DNA from: Extibacter muris
GTDB lineage: Bacteria > Bacillota > Clostridia > Lachnospirales > Lachnospiraceae
Reading direction: 5' to 3'
Assembly (NCBI RefSeq): GCF_004345005.1
Contig: NZ_SMMX01000013.1
Span: forward strand, 26,903-90,902
Length of the DNA: 64,000 nucleotides
In this document: positions 33,827 through 42,267 of the stretch, in pieces
Position numbering within the stretch: the stretch's first letter is position 1
Layout of the letters: the number at the start of each line of letters is the position of its first letter
Notes under the pieces: generated by a model
What the model was told of the DNA's origin: nothing
The model's input: the letters and a program-made list of their open reading frames with translations, nothing else
The model's database searches: none
Program-made: the position numbers and the translations under genes

Positions 33827-35146
33827 ATGCGTAACAGGCTGACAGAATTGCTGAAGCGCCGACCTGATGTAAGGGATGCCTACTTCATCTTTGCAGATGA
33901 TGTCTTCACAGGCCATATGACTTACCGACAATTTACTACGATTTTAAAATTCAATCTATTGATCTACCGGAGGATTCTGATTGCAGATTCGTTTTTGCTC
34001 AATAATGCCCATCTGCATAAATTTTTGCTGGAAGAAGGTCAGGTACTGTTTGAAAAGGGTCTCATCGTATTCACTGCACGAACAGATATCTCTGGAATGA
34101 ATGATCTGCTGCATCATTTTAAGCAGAGCGATACGTTGAATGACGGTCTTGAGATGGAGGACGTGAAGCGGATACTGGATCTCTACGATTTCAAAAAGAC
34201 GATTCAGTGGGACAAAGAAAAGATATCCCAGAACTTCCGTGACAAGGTACGTGCTTCTTTGGATGTCCTGCCGATATCCGTTCAGGATGCGCAGAAATTT
34301 GCTAAGGAGCTGGAAGCTCTGGAGGCGGAGCGCATACTCACAAGACAGTCTGTCTATCATTATCTGGAGAAGCACTACGCTCCGGATGATTTTACGAGGC
34401 TGATGATAAAGAAATACACAGACATTATATATAGCTTTAATATCCCTAATTTTCTGGGTATTGCCTCTGCGTATCCGGAACGGCTGCTGTCCGGCGAACT
34501 GCTCAGCCCGGAGAAGGTGTTCTTTAGCCTTGCAGACGAGACAGACATGGAGGCACGGCTCCTGCACGACATCTGCTACCAGCCGGAAGATCTGATATCT
34601 GAGGATACCATATCATGCGACCACCCGCTGATGTTCTATACGATAGTGCTGGAGCATCTTAGTATTGAGGAGATTTTAGCAATCAGAGAGTGTGACAGCT
34701 TTTCCAGATATCTGGATGCATTAAGGAAGAATGATCCAAAGGAAATGACATGGTATTTTTACAATTACTGCCAGGAAAGCAATCAACTTGCTGCGGCAAT
34801 GATTTCTCGGGATTATTCCGGCCTGAAGAAAATGAGGCATAAGCTCTCTATACGCTCGAGAGTCGAACATGTTACGAAGGGGATTATAAGCTTTGGACTT
34901 AATTTCGTTCCGTCACCCCATGAGATGCTTGCGCCGCTTGCGGATACTGTCATAACCGGGGGTATCTCACTCATCAGCCAGAAGGTAACCCATCCGCTGG
35001 AGAAAGAGTATAACTTTGACCTTATCCATGCCACGCGTGAGGCGAGGAAGCTGACGATTCAGGAGAATCATACGATACTTGACGAGACAGAAAGAGTTTT
35101 CCAAATAAACAAAATCAGGGAGAATGGAAATGATGGAAGTGTATAA
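33827..35146 (+). CDS. Unknown 439-residue protein, candidate eCIS effector or accessory protein
   Basis: It starts after GGAGGATGCC. No family is recognised. It is mainly helical: MRNRLTELLKRRPDVRDAYF, then several helical repeats, and a hydrophobic stretch near residues 350-390 (IISFGLNFVPSPHEML, ADTVITGGISLISQ) that could insert in a membrane. There is no signal peptide. Base composition is somewhat more AT-rich than the particle genes. It lies between the cargo-like DUF4157 genes and a Nudix gene that overlaps its 3' end by 17 bp. Effectors in eCIS loci often lie just here, so cargo is a fair guess. A self-protection protein is possible. Confidence 0.6.
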   Translation: MRNRLTELLKRRPDVRDAYFIFADDVFTGHMTYRQFTTILKFNLLIYRRILIADSFLLNNAHLHKFLLEEGQVLFEKGLIVFTARTDISGMNDLLHHFKQSDTLNDGLEMEDVKRILDLYDFKKTIQWDKEKISQNFRDKVRASLDVLPISVQDAQKFAKELEALEAERILTRQSVYHYLEKHYAPDDFTRLMIKKYTDIIYSFNIPNFLGIASAYPERLLSGELLSPEKVFFSLADETDMEARLLHDICYQPEDLISEDTISCDHPLMFYTIVLEHLSIEEILAIRECDSFSRYLDALRKNDPKEMTWYFYNYCQESNQLAAAMISRDYSGLKKMRHKLSIRSRVEHVTKGIISFGLNFVPSPHEMLAPLADTVITGGISLISQKVTHPLEKEYNFDLIHATREARKLTIQENHTILDETERVFQINKIRENGNDGSV

Positions 35147-35612
35147 CAACGGATTCTACCAGGTATTTGACGAGAAGGGCAGAATCAGAATCGAATCGGT
35201 AAACGGCGGTGCCGTAGTCGTCCCGGTCACCGCGGAAGGCAGATATATCGTTCTGAAAATATACCGCCCTAACCTGCAGAAGATATTGCTGGAATTTCCA
35301 CGGGGATTTTTAGAGCCGGGAGAGGAGCCGGAAGAAGGTGCCCGGCGGGAGCTCTTCGAAGAGATTGCCGGAACTGGGGAAGCGTTCCTCTCTCTCGGAA
35401 CAGCGACGTTAGACAGCGGCATCTCTGGTACAGCCAATCATTTTTTCCTCAGCAGGAATACGTCATGTGATGCCACCCGTCTGCAGGAAGAAGAGGGGAT
35501 AAAGGAACTGCTGTTCCTTGAGGAAGAAGAGGTCAAGGCCTGTATCCGGGATGGAGAGATTATCGATTCCTTTACCATCGTCGGCTTTGCGAAAGCGCTC
35601 GCCTGCATGTAA
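35130..35612 (+). CDS. Nudix hydrolase (ADP-ribose pyrophosphatase-like)
   Basis: The ATG at 35130 is 7 bp after CAGGGAG, and other in-frame ATGs at 35124 and 35133 are close. It has 160 residues. The Nudix box is complete: GFLEPGEEPEEGARRELFEE (G, E, RE and EE positions all present). Substrates of the group include ADP-ribose and nucleoside diphosphate sugars. It overlaps the preceding unknown gene and ends the operon. It may be a housekeeping gene carried along, a cargo enzyme that destroys nucleotides in the target, or an immunity-type enzyme. Confidence 0.85.
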   Translation: MMEVYNNGFYQVFDEKGRIRIESVNGGAVVVPVTAEGRYIVLKIYRPNLQKILLEFPRGFLEPGEEPEEGARRELFEEIAGTGEAFLSLGTATLDSGISGTANHFFLSRNTSCDATRLQEEEGIKELLFLEEEEVKACIRDGEIIDSFTIVGFAKALACM

Positions 35613-35644
35613 TGAACTTTGCTTAAAAAAAGACCATCATATAT

Positions 35645-35687
35645 CCGCCCGCCCATAATATATGGGCAATGGCGGGTTTTTATTTTC
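35645..35687 (+). terminator. Rho-independent terminator ending the eCIS operon
   Basis: CCGCC (35645-35649) pairs with GGCGG (35671-35675), with an inner CCCATA/TATGGG stem, followed by a T-rich tract. It lies 32 bp after the Nudix stop. Confidence 0.8.
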
Positions 35688-35789
35688 TTTCATATAAAGA
35701 AGAAATATGTCGAGAAATGATGAAAAAAGTCAGAATATATGATAAAATAGGAGGCGTTTCTAAGTATTTTTAAATGAGGAGGGAAAGGT

Positions 35790-36836
35790 ATGTGGTGTAC
35801 AAAATGTGGAAAAGAATTGGATGAGAATGCGGCAATATGCGAAGCGTGTGGCACGGAAGTACGCTCTGGTTACGTTGCGGCGCAGGAGCCTGAGAAAGCA
35901 TCCGAGGAAGTGCCGGGGGAAGTAGCTGAGGAAGTACCGGAGGAAGCATCAGAAGAAGTATCTGAGGAAGTACCAGACGAGCCAAAAGAAGAGGCGGAAG
36001 TGTCAGATGAGGAAACAGAAGCACGAAAAACCGGTGATGAGAGCGGAAAACCAGAAGAAGAGGGGTACAGTATTCCGGCCGAGGGTGGGAAAAAGCGGTT
36101 TGACATAAGCGTTTTGAAAAAACATTGGCTGAAGCTGGCGCTGGGAATTACGGTCATCGTACTGGCTGTATATGCGGTCAAATATTATCAGGTGAAAGGT
36201 GAGCTTGCGAAGACAAACAGCAGATATAGTGAAGTGACAGCAGAATATAATTCTGTCTGCACGGAAAATACAACCTTGAAGGATAAGATCAATACGCTTG
36301 AACTTGAAAACGAAGAACTAAAAAATGGCGCTGCCTCCATGCTTGTATCAATCAAGAACTCATATGAGGCGCAGAAATGGGATGAAGTCATAACCGCGGC
36401 TGCAGAACTGCATGAGAAATACAACGGCACGCAAGAAGATAAAGAAGCCCAGGAACTAGCGAAACAGAGCCAGAGCCAGATAGATGCGGCGAAGGCAGCT
36501 GAAGAGGCGAAAAAAGCGCAGGGATATGAAACCGGTATTACGTATGAACAGCTTGCCAGGACGCCGGATGACTTTGAAGGGGAAAAGGTCAAATTCAGCG
36601 GAAAAGTGGTGCAGGTGATGGAAGGCGGCTCTGATATCCAGATCAGGCTGGCGGTGAATGACAGTTATGATACGATCGTATATGGTTCTTATTCTCCCGA
36701 TACGGTATCCAGCAGAGTGCTGGAAGATGACCATATCACTATATATGGTACATCCGTAGGTACGATAAGCTACCAGTCCACTATGGGTGGTACGATAACG
36801 ATTCCCGGCGTTTTGATAGAAAAAATAGACCAATAG
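35790..36836 (+). CDS. Zinc-ribbon single-pass membrane protein with coiled coil, unknown
   Basis: It has 348 residues. An N-terminal zinc ribbon (Cys3, Cys6, Cys17, Cys20: WCTKCGKEL, ICEACG) is followed by an acidic Glu/Pro/Ser linker (about 33-95). One membrane helix lies at about 114-131, then an outer coiled coil (about 135-240) with NTLELENEELKNGAAS. A C-terminal beta domain (about 250-348: DDFEGEKVKFSGKVVQVMEG, HITIYGTSVGTISYQST) resembles an OB fold. Such proteins are common and unnamed in Clostridia. The acidic linker has repeats such as EEVPEEASEEVSEEVP. Transcribed alone. Confidence 0.75.
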   Translation: MWCTKCGKELDENAAICEACGTEVRSGYVAAQEPEKASEEVPGEVAEEVPEEASEEVSEEVPDEPKEEAEVSDEETEARKTGDESGKPEEEGYSIPAEGGKKRFDISVLKKHWLKLALGITVIVLAVYAVKYYQVKGELAKTNSRYSEVTAEYNSVCTENTTLKDKINTLELENEELKNGAASMLVSIKNSYEAQKWDEVITAAAELHEKYNGTQEDKEAQELAKQSQSQIDAAKAAEEAKKAQGYETGITYEQLARTPDDFEGEKVKFSGKVVQVMEGGSDIQIRLAVNDSYDTIVYGSYSPDTVSSRVLEDDHITIYGTSVGTISYQSTMGGTITIPGVLIEKIDQ

Positions 36837-36853
36837 CAAAATATGGTAATTGC

Positions 36854-36882
36854 TTGAAAAATCTGTCAAATGATGGTATGTT
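36854..36882 (+). promoter_or_regulatory. Promoter of the glucosaminidase gene
   Basis: TTGAAA at 36854-36859 and TATGTT at 36877-36882 are separated by 17 bp, and lie 57 bp before the TTG start. Confidence 0.5.
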
Positions 36883-36939
36883 TAATCTGTATCAGTATCT
36901 ACAAAACGAATTAATAAGGGGTTTTAAGGAGGGAGAATA

Positions 36940-39873
36940 TTGACGAAAAAACGAAAGTTGCTGATACTTTCGCTTTTCCTGTGCTTGAGTACCACGATGG
37001 TGTCCGGCATGGAAAGCAATGCAGAAGGAACGTCAGGGGAGCAGACGTCTGCAGTATCGGGAATGAAAGATGAGAACGCACAGCGTCTTGAGAAAGTTAC
37101 CGGAATGGATGAGAACGGTAACGTCTTTGAAGTGGACGATTCAGACGGAACGTTTGAAAACGGCGGAAATGCACAGTATTTCAGGTCGGCGTCCAACGAG
37201 CTTGTCGTAAATTTTAATACGAAAGGTAATGCGGTCACAAATTATACAGAGGCAGCGTCCGGCAGCGCCGGCTATACGAACGGCGCCTATGGAGCTGACG
37301 GAGCATACCTTGGTATGGAGAACGGCAAAGTGAAATTTATGATGTCGGGTGTCATAGGGCTTGTCTCAGCAAGTGAAGTACAGGTGGTGAGACTTTCTGA
37401 CACAGCGGTCGTCAGCGGCTACTATGTGTCAGGAGGAAGACTGATTCACGGCGTTGTGGGAGATATGACGACACCGGGATATGCATCCAGGCTGGACAAC
37501 GGGCCGGCACCGTCGTATCTGAGCAGCGGCACTACATATTACAGCTATGACGGACATTATTTTTATACGAATTATGGAACGATGATTACGGATTATCAGA
37601 AGAATACACGCTCCCATTCCGTAAATGCGAACAATCCATATTATAATTATTTCCAGTACCTGCCGCTCAGAAGCAAGACAGGATACAGCGCAGCACAATT
37701 GGGCAGCGCTATCAACGGAAAGGCGACTTCTTCCTCATCCAAGATGAGGAATACAGGAACACAGTTCATCAACCAGCAGAATACATATGGCATAAATGCA
37801 CTCGTCATGGCCGGCATCGCCGCCAATGAAAGCGGATGGGGGACAAGTTCTATCTGCCAGAGCAAGAATAACCTGTTCGGGCTCAACGCGGTTGACAGTT
37901 CACCCGGTACAAGTGCCGGTACATATGCCAGTGTGGATGAGTGCATCCGCCAGTTTGCCAATGGCTGGATGTCCAGAGGATATGTGTATCCGAATGATTC
38001 CAGATACAGGGGAGGATTCCTTGGCAATAAGGGCAGCGGCATGAACGTGAAGTACGCGTCAGATCCGTTCTGGGGTGAGAAAGCTGCCGCTGTCATGTAT
38101 ACGCTGGATGCATCCGGCGGAGGCAAGGATTCCGGGAAATATACGATAGGAATCAAAGATACACTATACGGAAGCGGCAATAATGTGAATGTGAGAAGCT
38201 CCAACAGCACCTCTTCCGCCGCATTGTATAAAACCGGAATCCACACAAGCTATGCGGTATTGCTGAAGGAATCACAGGCGTCGGGCTCTTTTTACAAAAT
38301 CCAGAGCGATGCGGTGCTGAATTCCGGCAGGACTGCTGTGAGTCCGGGTGTCGGTGAATATAACTTTGACAATATGTATGCATTCATTTCCTCGGATTAT
38401 ATCACTGTCGTGAACAAAGGAAGTGATACGGCTGTGCCAAAGACGCTTAGCTCGATCAGCATAAGCACGCCTCCGGCAAAGACGATATATACGGAAGGGG
38501 AGAAGTTCGACGCCACCGGTATGGCTGTCAAGGCAAAATGGAGCGACGGAACGGAATCCGATGTGACGAAGAACGTTTCCTTCCCGACAGAGGCTCTGGC
38601 AAAAGGAACAGCAAGTGTCACGATACAGTTTACTGCTGATGGAGTGACGAAGACGGCTGCACAGAAGATTACCGTGAACGAGAAGGCCACAGTGACAGAA
38701 GTCAGTATCAATCCGGCTTCGATTGAAATGAAGGCAGGCAGTTCAAGGACATTTGGCGTGGCGGTTGCCGGAACGGGTGGCCCGGCCCAGACCGTGTCCT
38801 GGAGCATGGCAGGCGCCAAGAGTGCTGATACGAAGATAGACGGCACCGGGAAACTCCAGATAGGCACAGACGAGACGGCAGAGAGCCTGACGGTCAGGGC
38901 CGCATCGACGGTCGATACGTCCAAGTATGCGGAAGCGTCCGTGAGGGTGATAAAAGAGGAAGCATCAGATCCGGATACAGAGAAACCAGATGTAGATGAA
39001 CCAGATAATGAGCAGCCGGACAACAGTAAGCCAGACGCGGATATCCCGGATGCGGATGCTCCGGATGAAGATGGACCAGAAGCGGAACCGGGTCTGGATT
39101 CGTCACAGAATAATGGTTCGGGAAACGATGCCGACAAGACGGTTGAAGTAAAAAATGAGCAGAATGGCATTAAGGTGAGCGGAACAATTCCTGCCGATGC
39201 ATCTCTTAAGGTAGAGGTCATTGATAAAGGCAGTGATAATTACGGCACGCTGACAGAGCCGGTAAAGACCCATACCATCCTTGGCGTCTATGATATCAGC
39301 CTTGACAGAGACTTGGGAAAAGATGAAGCGGTACAGCTCAGCTTCAGCGTCGATGCAGGGCACAATGGTAAAGAAGCAGTGGTGCTGCATTATGCAGAGA
39401 GGGACGGTAAGACATATCTTGAAACGTATCATTCAACAGTAACGGATGGTACCGTGGCAATTGAGGTCACCGGATTCTCGCCGTACGTCATCGCATTGAA
39501 TGACGCGGGGGCAAATACGGTTGATGAAGGGAAGAAGCCACCGTCACCTGAAAGCAAGCCTGGCAATGACACGTTGCCTACTGGAAATGAAGATGAGGTG
39601 CAGGATGGAATCAACACTATGACGGGAAATGATTTAACATCGGGAAAGAATACTGCTCTGACAGATTCAAAATCCGATGTAATAGATGCGGCAGGTGAAG
39701 GCGATAGCAAGATAGTGCAGCCTTCAGAAGAAGTAAAGATTATAAAGAACGATGGGCGTATAAAAGCCTCGAAGACAGCAGATGAATCTCAAGCATTGGT
39801 CTGGGTGATGCTACTGTTTCTTGCATCAGGATTGGTTGTCTTTAGCATGAAACAAAGAAAGAATAGTAAATAA
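36940..39873 (+). CDS. Secreted glucosaminidase-family cell-wall hydrolase with SH3 and Ig-like domains
   Basis: The TTG start follows GGAGGGAG; 977 residues. A signal peptide (LLILSLFLCLSTTMVSG) is followed by a spacer. A glucosaminidase domain lies at about 240-395 (INALVMAGIAANESGWGTSS, with the predicted catalytic Glu, and NNLFGLNAVD). An SH3b-like domain is at about 400-490, then two Ig-like domains (IYTEGEKFDATGMAVKAKWS, about 510-580, and SINPASIEMKAGSSRTFGV, about 585-670). After an acidic repeat linker rich in PD, one more beta domain and a C-terminal membrane helix (VWVMLLFLASGLVVF) with a basic end are present. No LPxTG was found; SKTADESQ precedes the helix. It hydrolyses peptidoglycan glycan strands by family inference. 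Confidence 0.83.
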   Translation: MTKKRKLLILSLFLCLSTTMVSGMESNAEGTSGEQTSAVSGMKDENAQRLEKVTGMDENGNVFEVDDSDGTFENGGNAQYFRSASNELVVNFNTKGNAVTNYTEAASGSAGYTNGAYGADGAYLGMENGKVKFMMSGVIGLVSASEVQVVRLSDTAVVSGYYVSGGRLIHGVVGDMTTPGYASRLDNGPAPSYLSSGTTYYSYDGHYFYTNYGTMITDYQKNTRSHSVNANNPYYNYFQYLPLRSKTGYSAAQLGSAINGKATSSSSKMRNTGTQFINQQNTYGINALVMAGIAANESGWGTSSICQSKNNLFGLNAVDSSPGTSAGTYASVDECIRQFANGWMSRGYVYPNDSRYRGGFLGNKGSGMNVKYASDPFWGEKAAAVMYTLDASGGGKDSGKYTIGIKDTLYGSGNNVNVRSSNSTSSAALYKTGIHTSYAVLLKESQASGSFYKIQSDAVLNSGRTAVSPGVGEYNFDNMYAFISSDYITVVNKGSDTAVPKTLSSISISTPPAKTIYTEGEKFDATGMAVKAKWSDGTESDVTKNVSFPTEALAKGTASVTIQFTADGVTKTAAQKITVNEKATVTEVSINPASIEMKAGSSRTFGVAVAGTGGPAQTVSWSMAGAKSADTKIDGTGKLQIGTDETAESLTVRAASTVDTSKYAEASVRVIKEEASDPDTEKPDVDEPDNEQPDNSKPDADIPDADAPDEDGPEAEPGLDSSQNNGSGNDADKTVEVKNEQNGIKVSGTIPADASLKVEVIDKGSDNYGTLTEPVKTHTILGVYDISLDRDLGKDEAVQLSFSVDAGHNGKEAVVLHYAERDGKTYLETYHSTVTDGTVAIEVTGFSPYVIALNDAGANTVDEGKKPPSPESKPGNDTLPTGNEDEVQDGINTMTGNDLTSGKNTALTDSKSDVIDAAGEGDSKIVQPSEEVKIIKNDGRIKASKTADESQALVWVMLLFLASGLVVFSMKQRKNSK

Positions 39874-39879
39874 ATTATT

Positions 39880-39916
39880 GAGGTTGACGTAATTAGTGCG
39901 TCAACCTCATTTTAAT
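39880..39916 (+). terminator. Rho-independent terminator
   Basis: GAGGTTGACG (39880-39889) pairs with CGTCAACCTC (39899-39908) around a 9-base loop, followed by ATTTTAAT. Just after the glucosaminidase gene. Confidence 0.88.
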
Positions 39917-39991
39917 ATTTGTCCTCAGGCCTATGTGTTACGATATAGCAAAGTGCAGGATGTTTTAAAGACAATCTTAATATATTGTTTG

Positions 39992-40020
39992 TTGCCAGAC
40001 AAATTATATTAGTTTATAAT
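39992..40020 (+). promoter_or_regulatory. Promoter of the LytR-CpsA-Psr gene
   Basis: TTGCCA (39992-39997), 17-bp spacer, perfect TATAAT (40015-40020), 53 bp before the ATG. Confidence 0.7.
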
Positions 40021-40073
40021 GAAGAAAGACAAGTTGAATGAATTGAAATAATACATTGGAGTTGCTATATCTT

Positions 40074-41291
40074 ATGGAATACAGGGAACAGCTTAAGATA
40101 ATCAAATCACATAAATGGAACGAAGACCCTGGGCCGGCGGAAAGACGCCCTAAAAAGAAGCATACGAAAAGAAAAGCAGGAGCAGTGGACATAGTTGTAT
40201 GGCTCATACAGCTGGCGGCTTCTGCGTTTTTACTTGCGGCACTGTGTATCCTTGGAATAATACCATTTAAATTTATAGTGCTACTTGTAACAATACTGTT
40301 GGTTTTGCTGCTGCTGACCAGGTTTATGCAGCGTCGTGCATACAAATGCCGTAAAAAGAGAAGAAGCGGTAAAGGAATAAGCATATGTTTCAGCATACTC
40401 TTTGCTTTGATAGGAGGATATGCATTAAAGGCGAACGCGGCTCTGGACAAAATTGCCATTGGAGAAGAGAGCGGACAGTATACGGAGCAACATGGAATTG
40501 AGGTTACACAGAGACCATTCAACGTCTATATAAGTGGAATTGATGTCTATGGCGATATCACACAGAACAGCCGGAGCGATGTGAACCTTATTGCTACCGT
40601 AAATCCGGATACGCACAAAGTATTGATAACCACGACGCCCAGAGATTATTATGTGACGATACCTGGCGTATCAGGATCGGCGTGTGACAAGCTGACGCAT
40701 GCAGGGATATATGGAATAGACACTTCTATAGCGACTCTGGAAAATCTGTATGACACAACGATACCTTTTTTTGTAAGGGTTAATTTTACCTCTGTTGAAG
40801 ATATTGTGGATGTGATGGGCGGTGTGGACGTGGAGTCGGAACTTGCTTTTACAACAAGCGAAGATTCGGGTCTGGTGATGGATGTCAAGGAAGGGAAAAA
40901 TCATTTTAGTGGAAAGGAAGCGCTAGCTTTTGTAAGGGAGCGGCAGAATCTTCCTACGGGAGACAATCAAAGGGGGAAAAACCAGCAGGCTTTGCTGGCC
41001 GCATTAATAAAAAAAGCGATGTCACCGATGATATTATTCCGTGCAAATGGAATGATTAACAGTGTGGCCGGTAACTCTGAAACCAATATGTCCGAGAAGC
41101 AGATAAAGGCTTTGATTAAAATGCAGTTAAATGATGGAAAGGGATGGGATATAGAGTCGGTGGCAGCAACAGGAGATGATTCCGGAAAGCAGTGGTGCTA
41201 TTCTTACGATGGAGGACCTTTATTTGTAACGGTTCCGGACTGGAGCAAGGTAGAAGAAATTAAAAATAAGATCCATGCAGTATCAAAGTGA
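40074..41291 (+). CDS. LytR-CpsA-Psr (LCP) family wall-polymer transferase
   Basis: LCP enzymes move lipid-linked polymers such as teichoic acid or capsule onto peptidoglycan at the outer face of the membrane. The ATG at 40074 is preferred to TTG at 40056; 405 residues. Two closely spaced N-terminal hydrophobic helices (about 35-80) and a third near 105-120 anchor it. The LCP core follows: SRSDVNLIATVNPDTHKVL, the TTTPRDYYVTIPG strand with the catalytic Arg, DVMGGVDV and the GDNQRGKNQQALL motif near residue 300. It is next to sugar-nucleotide and wall genes and probably attaches the polysaccharide made downstream. Its stop overlaps upstream sequence of the next gene. Confidence 0.93.
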   Translation: MEYREQLKIIKSHKWNEDPGPAERRPKKKHTKRKAGAVDIVVWLIQLAASAFLLAALCILGIIPFKFIVLLVTILLVLLLLTRFMQRRAYKCRKKRRSGKGISICFSILFALIGGYALKANAALDKIAIGEESGQYTEQHGIEVTQRPFNVYISGIDVYGDITQNSRSDVNLIATVNPDTHKVLITTTPRDYYVTIPGVSGSACDKLTHAGIYGIDTSIATLENLYDTTIPFFVRVNFTSVEDIVDVMGGVDVESELAFTTSEDSGLVMDVKEGKNHFSGKEALAFVRERQNLPTGDNQRGKNQQALLAALIKKAMSPMILFRANGMINSVAGNSETNMSEKQIKALIKMQLNDGKGWDIESVAATGDDSGKQWCYSYDGGPLFVTVPDWSKVEEIKNKIHAVSK

Positions 41292-41311
41292 CATGGCAGG
41301 AGGATGTATTG

Positions 41312-42235
41312 ATGAACAAAACAACGTTAATAATTATGGCAGCAGGCATAGGAAGCCGTTTCGGTGGCGGTATAAAGCAGTTGGAATCAATCGGACCAGG
41401 TGGAGAGATTATTATGGATTATTCTATCTATGATGCATTGGATGCTGGATTTGATAGGATAGTATTTGTAATTAGGAAGGATTTGGAAAAGGAATTTAAA
41501 CATATTGTCGGCAGCAGGATAGAGAAAATTGTAGATGTTGATTATGCCTATCAGGAATTGAATGATATTCCGTCGGCATACAAACACAAGTTGAAAAACA
41601 GAAAGAAACCGTGGGGAACTGGACAGGCCATCTTATGTTGCAGAGACTTTGTAGATGGACCGTTTGCAGTTATCAATGCGGACGATTATTATGGTAAAGA
41701 AGCATTTAAAAAGTCCTACGCTTATCTATCCAATACTCAAAAAGGTAAAGATAAGAAACAGATGTGCATGATAGGTTTTATATTAAAGAATACATTAAGT
41801 GACAATGGGGGCGTAACGAGGGGAATATGTACTGTGGGCACGAATGGTCTTCTCGAAGGCATCGTAGAGACTCATAATATAGAAAAAAGGGGGGATAAGG
41901 CAGTAGCTGTTGAGTGTGGTAGGGAAAGGGAAATAGATCTGAATTCTATAGTATCTATGAATATGTGGGGAGGTTTTCCTGATTTTTTCCAAACACTTGA
42001 GGACGGTTTTTCAAAATTTTTGAGTGATCTGGATGAAAACGATTTGAATGTAGAATATCTTCTTCCAACGATAATTGGTGAGCAGATAAGGAAAAGCAAA
42101 ATAGAAGTTGAAGTCTTGCAGTCATCAGATGCATGGTTTGGAGTAACGTACAAAGAAGATAAACAGACGGTGGTAGCGGCAATTCAAAAACTGGTTGCTG
42201 ATGGCAAATACCCGGAAAAGCTATATGGTCAATAG
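41312..42235 (+). CDS. Sugar-phosphate nucleotidyltransferase family protein
   Basis: The ATG at 41312 is 8 bp after AGGAGG; 307 residues. The nucleotidyltransferase pattern MAAGIGSRFGGGIKQLESIG is at the N-terminus (residues 9-28), with a substrate-binding acidic FAVINADDYYG motif near residue 125. Family members couple sugar 1-phosphates to NTPs. The sugar cannot be read from sequence. The GSRFGGG form with KQ, the short length and the genomic company (LCP protein, polysaccharide locus) fit a choline- or sugar-activating transferase for surface polymers. Confidence 0.83.
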   Translation: MNKTTLIIMAAGIGSRFGGGIKQLESIGPGGEIIMDYSIYDALDAGFDRIVFVIRKDLEKEFKHIVGSRIEKIVDVDYAYQELNDIPSAYKHKLKNRKKPWGTGQAILCCRDFVDGPFAVINADDYYGKEAFKKSYAYLSNTQKGKDKKQMCMIGFILKNTLSDNGGVTRGICTVGTNGLLEGIVETHNIEKRGDKAVAVECGREREIDLNSIVSMNMWGGFPDFFQTLEDGFSKFLSDLDENDLNVEYLLPTIIGEQIRKSKIEVEVLQSSDAWFGVTYKEDKQTVVAAIQKLVADGKYPEKLYGQ

Positions 42236-42267
42236 ATAATTCATTATTAAATTTGAGGAGGGAAATG

